Positions 9,171-21,100 of a DNA stretch of 64,000 bases are shown here, piece by piece; position 1 is the stretch's first letter; every line of letters starts with the position of its first letter. The stretch is taken from positions 3,038,001 to 3,102,000 of the forward strand of contig OY755172.1 of the NCBI GenBank assembly GCA_963576735.1. Reading direction: 5' to 3'. The position numbers and the translations under genes are program-made. Under the pieces are notes generated by a model. That model did not search any database, was not told where the DNA came from, and worked only from the letters and a program-made list of their open reading frames with translations. This DNA comes from Bedellia somnulentella (taxonomy: Eukaryota > Arthropoda > Insecta > Lepidoptera > Bedelliidae).

Positions 9171-12100
9171 TTAAACATCACTTTCCATTATAGCTTGTCT
9201 TAATAAAGGAACTAATTCTTCTTTATAGAGTGGATGGCGATCCCCATGAGTTATTTTAAGTATTTTCTCAGAACTCTTTAAATGTTCCAAAGCCTTTCTC
9301 GTGTTCATTTTGTAGAGCAATATTTTACCGTACTTCAAATGCAGCAACGCCATAAGAGGGTGTCTTTCGCCGTAGTAAAATCTGGGGAAAATAAGGGGTC
9401 ATGGTTAAAATTTTCATCATTTCGAAGGCACGAAGTTCCATCAATGGGGAAACATGACAAACAGCACGTGATCAGACAATATTTTTACTTATGATATACG
9501 AAATGAAGTAACTTTTGAGTATTCATCCTTTGAAACCAACCAGTAAAAAAAAACAAAGTTCCGCCCTTCAGCTGTACCGTTGTAAAATATTAAATTACAC
9601 ATGAAATTTATCACCATTTTTAATCCAAATACACTAAACCATAACGATCAAAATATTTATTTACGCCGTTCGGCTACGAAATCCTAAAATGTAAGCTTCA
9701 AAACACGGAAACATAACAGCTCCAAAAATAGTAATGGTTCATAATAACTGAACGTTTTGGCCATACTTGGCCCGAAGGGCTCAAAGTAACAAACCATTAC
9801 TTCTGCTTATCGGGTAACATTTCGATGCTTCATTTCAGATTACATGCATTTTGTCTTTTACCCTTTACGGTGTCTAAATAAATTACATAAAACACGGCAA
9901 AAGCGTCTCAGCCTGTTCCCAAAACGTTTAGCGAATGTAGGACGCTTTCCTGGCGATAAAGATCGTAAAAAGTAGCCATCGATAGTCTCTGCTTACATGT
10001 CTGTATGAGTGAATTACCTAAAACACGGCAAAAGCTTATCAGCATATTTGAACAGCCTGTTCCCAGAACTGCAGCTGTATGAGCGCATTGAACGCGTGGT
10101 CCAATGTCTGAGCGTGCATCACGTTTAGCGAATGTAGGACGCCTTCCTGACGATCTAAACAGTATTTGCATACGTCTACCTACGTCTTTGTAGGGAGTAT
10201 ATATGTAAATGTGGAAGGTAATGCTTATAGAGGACGACCACAAAAGACACATTTGGACCAAGCAGAGAATGTGCTCAAAAGGCAGGGGTACAAAGTATGA
10301 TGAATAAAAGAGCCTGCTAGAATCGTACGAAGAGGAGACCGGTAGTATTCTATGTATCCCAATGGGAACTGGAATGGCGTAAGTATATGTATGTTTATAT
10401 AAATAAATTACCTAAAACACGGCAATAGCTTTTCAGCATATTCAAGAGCCTGTTCCCAGTACTGCATCTGTATGAGTGCATCGAACGCGTGGTCCAATGT
10501 CTGGGCGTGCATCACGTTTAGCGGATGTAGGACACCTTCCTGGCGGTCTAGACAGTATTTGCATACGTCCACGTCTGGATGGGGAGTTAAGGACACAAAA
10601 AGACCTCATACATTGTTATAGTACATCGTACATGATGAGTGACAGAAGTACAAAAAGTTTTTAACGCATGTATCATTATTAACTCCCGGTGATGTTAATA
10701 ATTCTGGTAGCATACTTGTGACTTTACTACATGTCTTGTCGTTTTCAACAGCCATCATTTTAAAGTTCACTAAGTATCGTATTTCTATGTATCACTCTAA
10801 CCGCCAAACTCATAATTCAGACCGGACGAGGCGTCTTGAATAGAGTATTCTTGTGACAGGGGTTAGGCCTAGCGCTGCTTCGTATGGTTGAGGTGTTACG
10901 AGACTCAATGCGAGTCAGCCATGGGCGCTTCTTTCATGATTTTTCTTTTGCCTTAGCGTTAGCACTACAGAAATAATTATATTCAAAAATAACTTAAAAC
11001 GAATTTTAACGTTATTAATAATAACAAATATTATAAGCAAAACGATTGTGAAGTCAATCATGGAGAACACAAAGCTGATATTTTCGGAAGATGATATGGG
11101 GCGGTAAACTAGTACATAAATTTAAAGCAGTAAAGTTTTACCTACTTTTCCTCTATTCTTAAACTTTTTATGAATATCGGTAAATATATAAATTTTAAAG
11201 AAATAAAAAGGATACAAGAAACGTCAGCACTCTTCATATTCTGCAAATGGAGCTCCGTAAATTCCATCGCTTTCCTAAACTTTTCAACATCTTTATCTGT
11301 ATACTTCGTGCCACATTCATTGCAATGGATAATCTCATCTATGTCGTTTGTCTCATGGAAGCCATTTTGTTTTCCTTCTGTATTATCTTTGATTGGTTCG
11401 CCGCCATTTTGTTCAGGGAGTTTTTGGACTAATTCACAATTTTCTTGCCATTTTATCTGAACGGGATTATCGCATTTGGAGTTTCGACATTTTGCAGCAT
11501 GAACCATTTTTATTTGAGTTTCATCTGTAATCAATTTCATAAACACTTGTTGAATTCCAAGAGGAAAATTAACTTGACTATTTGGAAATAAACATTCAAA
11601 CACGGATATACTCACGGCTATAAACCCCAAAAAAGACGCCGCCAGAACTTGTGAATTTGAAATGTCCGTAGACACTTAGAAGTTCAGTAAGGAAAAGTTT
11701 GAAAATTAAGTGATGTTTGGTGATAGGCCTCCAAAAGCAGTTTAATTCAAAGTAAAACGGGAAGAAATGAGGTAGTGCTATTCTAAGCCGACACAACATG
11801 GCAAAAGTAATATAATATAAATGAAACTCACCCAAACACTTGTTACATTGACATAGGAAATAGTAGTTTCGAAGAAGCTCCTCTTGGCGCTCGTACGGAG
11901 TTTTCATGAGATCAATGTATGAGATGCGAATCTGAAAATATATTTCGAACCTTAGTGACCTCTTCTGAAAAATATATAAATTATATATAAAAATATATCA
12001 ATACATAGTATAAAACAAAGTCGCTTTCGCTGTATGTCCGTATGTATGCTTAGATCTTTAAAACTACACAACGGATTTTGATGCAGTTTTTTTTAATAGA

Positions 12101-15100
12101 TAGAGTGATTCTTAAGAAAGGTTTGTATGTATAATAAATGCATAATATAGTAGAGAAACACTGATAAATTTAAAGGTTTCTAATGTGATGTCGTAAATAA
12201 GCACGTTTTTTTGCGCTTATATTGCAAACACTGGCTGAACCCTACGAGATAGACCAAAATAATGTACTACAGTATTGTTCACCTTAAAAATTTCAACAAA
12301 AAAGTCCGCGATGGTATATGTCTATCTCTTAGGGATAACCCAGCGTAACCATTTTTATTCTTTACTAAAAAATGGTTATTTACGAAGTGATTTTAAACAA
12401 TACAGCATTAATCCTTATCCGATAAAGTACCTTAAATAAATTGTGCATTTATTATAGATCAATATGCTCTTTACAGCATGTAATTTAAGTGAGTATTACC
12501 GAAGATATTACAAATTTAAAATGCAGGGTCGTAGTTGTTTGCGCCGGGCGGCGCCGGCGCGTGCCTATAAATATCGATCGCACGCGTTTATCGGAGCTCT
12601 CTAGCGAGGAAAATATCAAGAATTAATTAAACTGAATAGAATAAGTATCTTTTCTTGAGTGTTGAGTGTTTTTCACATGGCCAATTATATGTCGCGCTGT
12701 CAAGAGTAACGTCTAAGCAAAACATGTTTGTTTTGGCTAATGACAAAAAAGCTGTGAACGTTGTGTATAAGGACACTCTGTAGTAGGTATATTTTGCATT
12801 GCACCCGTGCGAAGCCGGGGCGGGGCGCTAGTAAGTATATATAAATTAGCTCTAGGCTAAGACTATGTGCGTGGTGTCTGTGTGTGGATGTGTGTGTGTT
12901 CGCTTGTTAATACTTATTTCTTATTGTTTGTTGTCATGTCACCATTATTTTTGTATGTGTTAAAGACAAATAAAATCTTTTATTATTATTATTACAAACT
13001 AGTGGATCGTCCCAGCTTCGCACTGGTAGCGTTGTTTTTTTAAATATCTGAGGTTTCTTTCTTCAGTCACTGCTCAAGCATTGTGAAATTCAGCGCAATG
13101 TTTTCAATTTATTAAATTTATAGCACTCCCTAAACAGTGTAGTTTTATGATTTTAAATGCGCTTTGATGAACGGTTCAGTATTTCCGAATAAAACGCTAT
13201 GAAGTATTTATAACATCTAAAAAATAAATCATTACGTGATGTAGGATGCAACTACTGGCGCCATCTAGTATGTTATATGTAAATTAGTAAAGATTTGGTT
13301 TTGATCACGGGCGGGATGGCTTATTTTATGTATTATTTCGGTGTTTGTCTACCGATTTCTATGATTCTTTTTTTATTGAATAGGTAATAATGTTACCTTA
13401 TTTAAATTAGGGATGAGTGAGAGGTTTACAAACGTAAGAGTAAACAAATATAATCAGAATGTTCCGAACTGCTAAGCTATCAGGAATTACACTTGTTATT
13501 GTGAGTCAACCGTAAAAGATAGACATAAACTGCTTAGGATTTTTTTTTAGATATTTTTATGAAGAATATTTCCGTCACACATGATTTCTATGTAAGTTTA
13601 ACCATTGAGGCTGCACACGCGACGGAAGCTTAAAAAATGGAGTAACTTCTCCCGTTTTCCCAAAATTTCCCAAAATTCCCCTTTACTACTCTGCTGGAAA
13701 GTATACAAAAACCTGCGCAGGTGTATGAAGAATAATTGTACCAAGTTTCGTTAAAATCCGTCGAGTAGTTTTTGTTTCCATAAGGAACATACAAACCGAC
13801 AGACAGACAGACAGACAGACAAAAATTTTACTGATTGCATTTTTGGCATCAGTATCGATCCCTAATCACCACCTGATGGTTATTTTGAAAATATATTTCA
13901 TGTACAGAATTGACCTCTCTACAGATTTATTATAAGTATAGACAAAGTAATAAAAACGGTAGAATCATCGACAATGGATTTAGTAGCTGATTTTTATATG
14001 AATCTCGGGTATTCGGTCCGACTACTAGTACAAAATTAGAATTAATATTTGGCGAAGGGTATTGGGGCTTTTTAATGGTATGCGGTTGGAGACCCATCAC
14101 CAACAACCTTTACTTTACCATCTTTTCCCCACTTAACCTCCAAAAGTGGCCGAGGAATTTCTAATTTCTCAGCTCTGGCTACCCCTTAGTAGGGATTTAT
14201 AGCCGAGAGTATATTTATATGTATATATTCTTGTCAGAAGAAAGCAATTTCAAAATGTTTGTGGAGGTTTTTGTTGATCATGTGAATGGGTCCCATAAAA
14301 GAGTTTGTTTGTTGAGCCTGTACTATAAAGTTTGTGTGCGGGCTATAATCCAAATTAACAGGATATGTCACAATCATTTGTAACTCAACTACGAATGTTC
14401 ATCACATCATAACACATATCACAACGTAATGCTGAGTCAATACTAATTTGCTGTTGCAGTGGCGCAAAATATTTAATACTAAAAATTGTAAAGTTATCTT
14501 ATCTGAATAGTTGTGTAAGTTTTTAATCTACATTCATATTCAATACCATGATATATATCTTATATATACTAAAAATGGAATACTAAATGGATTGCTAAGC
14601 GCAAAACTCGAAAACGGCTAGACCGATAAGACTGTTTTTTTAAAAGTGTTACTTTAAAGTTGCAGGAGGGGCTCAGAAATAAAAAAGTATAAAATCTGTG
14701 AAGGTAAATATTAAAAACATCGTTTTTCTCATCGTCTGACAGAGACCCTCAGCGGCTTGGCGAAATATGGCAATTTGATAACAGCCATCAAGTAAATGTC
14801 AATAAATTGTAGACGGTACGAAGTCTGTCGGGTCTTTATACCTGATTCCAATCCAAACTAGGTAGGTCCTTAGTGGCTCGTATCGAGATGGTTTTCCCGG
14901 CAAAAGTGGCAACAGCGTTAGGGTCACAACTGTGGTCCACGATAGAGCATCCCAGGTATACACCTGTACCTATAGAGTTGAGGTCTGTGTCCAGAATCGT
15001 GAAACTGTTTATCACCATCTGAAAATGGTTGATTCAAGTTAGAGACATTAAAGGAAAGTAACTGCGACTGTCCTGACTTAAATCATTGCATCAGGCATTT

Positions 15101-18100
15101 TCATTAAATCTAGAAAAACGTATACGTTTTATGTGTGACAGTATTGTTGGTGTATCTTGCGTGTTTGTAAGCTCTGAAGATTAAAAAATGATTTGATACT
15201 GCTGACGACATGATAGTACAGTGGGTAGAACACCCGCCCGTAAACAGAAGGGCGTGAGTTCCAATCCTGGGTCGGGCCTACACCAATTTGTCTTTTCTAA
15301 AAACATATGTGTGGTTAATTTATCATGGTTGTTAACGGTGAGGGAAATCATCGTGAGGAAACCCGCATGGCTGAATTGTACTTAGTCATGTGACAGAGTA
15401 TTCGTACAAAACGGCGATAGGCCTGCCCCCTATCACGTGAGTACACTGTCTAAGCAAAACGTGGGTACCTTCTCTAGACACTAGATGGCGCTGCCATGTG
15501 AGTTCAGAAGTATTGGTACCTCGCCAACCCCTTCGGGGATAAACGGCGTGAACGTTTATGTTATGTTTGATACTGTTGAATTATTTTAAGAAGCAGGGTA
15601 AAAGTAAAGCATAGCCCTACAAGTGCATTCTATAACAGACGCTCATGTAATCTTTATCAAACTTCCGATTGGTTTGTTCTTCTGATTCTACAGGTAAAGA
15701 ATCGTGGCCTGCTTCAATAGGCCTTCCACTTTGACAATCTGTATTTAAGTATGTAAAAGTTTGAAAGCTAAATCAATAAGAATAATTACCCTTCCATATA
15801 TGCCCATCAATTCCACCGTATTCGGGAGTGATATGTCTTTCAAGAACTCGTTGAGAACACCACTCAGCGATAATAAATGATCCATCCGCTTTCTGTCTGT
15901 TTTAATGTCGGAGTAATCTGAAATAAACAGAAATGGAATATTATAATTTATGCGTGTAAAAGGTTTAGCTAAGGATAATAAAAGCTGCTGCCAGCTATAT
16001 AGCTGTGTCTCATTTGTATTCTGTTACATTAACTTCTTGTAGCAACCGTGATAGCCCAGTGGGTAGAACACTCGGTTATCGTGCAAACGACTATTGTTCA
16101 AATCCTGAGTCGGGCCTACACCAATTTGTCTTTTCTAAAGACATTATGTGTGGTTAATTTGTCATGGTTGTTAACGGTGAGGGAAAACATCGTGAGGAAA
16201 CCCACATGGCTGAGTTGTACTTAGTCATGTGACAGTGTATTCGTACAAAACGACGATAGGCCTGCCCCCTATCACGTGAGTACACTGTCCATGCAAAACG
16301 TGGGTACTCTGAACACCAGGTGACAAAGTCACGTGATGTTCAGAAGTATTAGTACCTCTGCCAACCCCTTCGGGGATATTCGGCGTGAACGTTTATGTTT
16401 ATGTTATGTTATGTAACTTCTTGTTTAGTGTTGCTGTGTAGAGTCAGTTTAGAAAAGCACCATCCCCTTTCTTCCAGCGCGTGATATAAATTGAGTTTTT
16501 TAAAGTATATATATATATATATAAAAAACTCAATTTATATAGTATAATTTGAATGTTTTTGACATGAAAACCTAATGTGGTGATTATTACTAAAAATAAA
16601 AGATGAATAAAGGAAAGAAAAATTTCGACACCGGCGGAGGTAGGGAACGCACACAACTACTTAATAAGTGTGAAACAAACAAAGGATAGAAGAATTTCGC
16701 ACTGGAAGCCATTGACACTGTAGCTCAATTGGCAGAGCGACGGGGGCGTATACCCGAGGTCGCGGGTTCGAACCCCGCCGGTGTCGAAATTTTTCTTTCC
16801 TTTATTCATTTTTTATTTATTAGTATATATAGTAGTTTATTTCACCATCTTTTCCCCACGCAACTTCGAAGAGTGGCTGAGGAATTTCTAATTCCCTAGC
16901 TCTGGCTACCCCTTCAAGGGATTTATAGCCGTGATTATATGTATGTATATGTATGTTTTTTAGATGTTAATTGTGTGACTGGAGACACATCTCCATCGAT
17001 CATCCTTTATTTTACAATCTTTCCCGATTCAAATACCAAAAGCGACTGATCGATCTCTAACTCTAAACCTATACCCCTTTTTAAAATCAATAGCCGTAAT
17101 AATATATATCATAATAGAACTCACGTGACATAAGATCCTTCCACATCCTAAAAGAGCTGTGCGAGTAATGCGCACGGAACGATGCTCCATCGCCACGGGA
17201 CAGCTTGTTGATGATCTTCGCGAGCATTCGGGCGGCGTCGGGAATCACTTTGGGGAATACACGCTTTAGGTTGTTGCATTCCCACTGGAATAGCGTAAGA
17301 ATGATACTGAAGTTTATCCGTTTACTTTATTGTATTCATACATACATATAGTCACGGCTTTAAATCCCTAGAAGGGGTAGCCAAAGCTTAAGAATAAGAC
17401 ATTCTTCAGACACTTTTGGAAGTTGAGGGGGAAAATATAGTAAAATAAAGTTTGTTGGTTATGGTTCTCCAGCAGCATCGCCCAAAAATACCTTTAGAAG
17501 CCTCAATACCCTTAGTCGCCTCTTACGATCACCCATGGTAGAAATGGAGTAGTGACATTCTAACCCGGTACTACACAGCGTTTTTTGTATTTCTTTTCCA
17601 ACCGTGATAGCCCAGTGGGTAGAACACTCGGTTATCGTGCAAACGACTAGTGTTCAAATCCTGGGTAGGGCCTACACCAATTTGTCTTTTCTAAAGACAT
17701 ATGTGTGGTTAATTTATCATGGTTGTTAACAGTGAGGGAAAACATCGTGAGGAAACCCACATGGCTGAGTTGTACTTAGTCATGTGACAGTGTATTCGTA
17801 CAAAACGGCGATAGGCCTGCCCCCTATCACGTGAGTACACTGTCCATGCAAAACGTGGGTACTCTGAACAACAGGTGACAAAGTCACGTGATGTTCAGAA
17901 GTATTAGTACCTCTGCCAACCCCTTCGGGGATATTCGGCGTGAACGTTTATGTTTATATGTTATGTTATGTTTTCCAATAGGTATGTTATTTGGTTCAAG
18001 TTGTATATGATAAGGTGTGTTGTGTCGGTTTAGAAGAGCAATAATTGGTCTGTTTCCTTGAGTTTCTTATGATATTTAAGTAGTTTGTTGGACACGTGGC

Positions 18101-21100
18101 GGGAGACCCGTAAATTATGAACCATATACAAACCATACTTTAACACTTTTTGAATTTCTACTTCTGATGCGATGGGTACTTCATGGGATTTATGACCGTG
18201 AGTATAGATTGATTCTCTAAGTTGTTAGTCTTTCATTTTTTATAAGCGAATGGAATGGACGTCCACCTGATGGCAAAGTATCTCCCAAATAACACTCAGG
18301 GCAGGAAAACATCTGAATGATACCACCAGGAAGGGTGCGGACTCGAGTCCTACAATATGTCATTCGATGCCCTCGTGTAATTTAGGGTATTTACGAGAAC
18401 ATTTTGCATAAATGGCTAATAATTGGATTTCAGGCTAGAAAATCGGATGTGCACTGCAAAAAAGTCTCTCAAAAGCATGGCGATCCGCCTAGCGGTCTAA
18501 ATATGATAGGTCAAGTGGGACTCGCCCGTGTTTCGTAGTAGCAACTATAGGTAAGCAAAGCGATATCTTAAGAATAACATGTAATTTTTTTAAGTCAGAA
18601 TCTACATGCAAACTTAATTATCTCGATTCTCATTGTAGTTGAGGTCTGAATACTATTTATAAATAATTACTACATTATATATAGTATAATTCAGAGATAT
18701 TAGTTTGTGTCTATTTATTAAAGAATGTATTTTTTATCAATGTTTTCTATAAAGCGTCATCACGTAAAAATAAGTAACGTTTTTGGCCGACGACCAATTT
18801 TTTAAGCGTACTCTTTGACTATATTGTACTGCAATTACAGTGACATAGCAACCCAAAAATAGCATCAGTAGATTTAACAAGAAAGATTTTGATGTCCCTA
18901 TTATACAATATGCATCAAATGCATGCGATTGAAATTAAGAACATCAGATTGTCCTGCTCAATATATTTTGGACACTTTCAAACTACAATTCAGCAGGATT
19001 TTCAGGAGTCGTAGGACATAAAATCTTCGGTTGTCTGTAATAAAATTCCAAAAGGGGGTCCAGAGCTTAAAAATTAGAAATTCATCAGCCACTTTTGGAA
19101 ACTGCTTCAGAAAAAGATTTCTAAATAATGGCGGGTTGGTGATGGGTCTCCAGACACATCGCCCCACAATCACTTACAAAGCTCAAAAATCTTAAGTCCT
19201 GCGGGAAGAAATGAGTTAGTGCTATTATAAGACACTATGCATATGATACAGCCAACAAAGTGCGCTGACGTACTACATCATCTATTTCTCAATCAACACA
19301 TGTAATTCGAGCCTAAACGTGTCTACTGCAAATAGCAACAAAGTAACACATGACGAATCAATATCCGTATTCCCATCGAGTTCAAACCCCTCACAGTGTT
19401 GCCAAATCTGGATATTTTACCTCAATTTAGGATTTTTTTAGAGGCCCTAACGCCCGATTCCTGAATTGACTATTCAAGCTGAGAACGACTTAAGTATCGT
19501 TTTGTCTCATTCGGTTGTTAAGATTTCAATGCGACAGAACGATACTTAAGTTGTTCTCAGCTGGAATACTCAATTCACAAATCGGGCGTAAATTATATTT
19601 GGAGTTTTTGTTGTCTTAAAATTTATTCTATTTTATTTTATTATCGTTGGGGGGCTTACAGCTAAATTTACAATATAAAATAATAACATAGAAAGAACTA
19701 GGCCAATAACAAGCTCCCACATATGCTTAATTTATAACAAAGTAAGCAATCAGACGTTTTGGTCTGTAAGTTTATGAATCTAGGGGTTTCAGAAATAATC
19801 TAGGGGGAACAGGGAAATCAAATCTGGCAACATTGCCCCTCACCTTGTGCTCATTCCACGCATCCCGCTGGCAGCTGCGTCCGCAGTAGTGCACGAACTG
19901 GCATCCGGAGCATTTCAAAACTTTGCCCCTGTAACGGTCATCGATATACGTTGATATTGGCCTTTTGATTTAAGAAGTACATTAATATTACGATGTCTCC
20001 GTATTCACACCTTTTATAGGAAGTTGCGAAAGAAAAAAATAAGGAATGGAAGGAAAGATAATAGAACAATGCATATGCTTACAGAAAATACAGGCATACA
20101 CAACTTAGGTTCCCTTAAGGCTTCTTTAAAGAGTTATAAAGAATAGATCTGTATTATCTTTTCTCGATGATTTCATACGGATAACTAATGGTACAGGGAC
20201 TTTTAATGTTCATGTTGAAAACTTGACACAATTGAAAACCTATTAGCAACAATTTTTTGTGGAGCAATGGTTGTCTATTGGTTGACGAAATAGTGTTTAG
20301 CTAAGTAGATTTAAAAATGACCGACATCAGTGTGTGACTAATCAAATGAATGCTAATGCTAAATTAAATAGAAATACGTCCATTAATGCAGATCAAATGG
20401 TTTGGTAGAAAACCCAAATTAAAACAATTGTGTAAACTACCATTTCACCACCAATTTACTAAATACGTCTACGCTAGACGAACCGAGCACGAGCGCAGCA
20501 CGAGCCGAACACAATTCGTGTAGTGTGGACTGTGGACCCACTTACAAGCCTCGAACGAGCGCGCTGTGATTCATTCCGTTCATGCTCGCCTGTCGAACAC
20601 AATAGGATTCGCTCGCGAGGTCACTGCGGAAAACTACGTTCAAGGACATTGATCGTCGTAAGTTCGTTGTACGACCACTTGACACCGCGAACAACGAAAC
20701 CTTTCGTTTAGAGTAGACCCACCTTTAATCAATTCTGCTATTAACATTCTTAAGTTCCTCTTTACTTAAACTGCTAGTCTATGTACACCCATACACCCAC
20801 AGCTTTAGCAGTTGAACTGCTTTGAGTGGCTGACACCAAAGAGATATATACCATCGCAGGTGTCAGTCATATGTTGATCACTGGCTAATTTGTTTCTGTT
20901 TTGTTGGCTCGTGCAGCATGATGCGTATAAGATAAAAGATGGTTGGTGATTGGTCTAGCTAGAGCCACATAACCTAACAAACACTTCGAAAAATCCCAAG
21001 ACTCTAAGTCACCTCTTACACACCCTTGGCAATAATGTGTTAGTAAAATTTTAAGCTTATTAGCTGACACAACACAGGTTTTTTGGGTGATGTGGTTGGA

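Noticed and set aside
9908..10261. 117-codon minus-strand frame as a separate gene
   Set aside because: It runs through decayed copies of SMYD exon 8 in the wrong frames and a Rep-B repeat.
11142..11675. The whole 177-codon frame as one exon
   Set aside because: Only 11216-11524 is bounded by splice sites in the right phase; the ends of the frame are intron sequence.
13799..13820. CRISPR-like tandem repeat
   Set aside because: It is a simple (GACA)n run inside a Helitron; no spacers.
16714..16786. A functional tRNA gene
   Set aside because: The anticodon stem has three mismatches, position 33 is not U, and the sequence lies in a repeated inverted unit.
20523..20711. Open frame in the GC-richer island of SMYD intron 1
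   Set aside because: No domain; the reading frame follows short CGAGC-type repeats.
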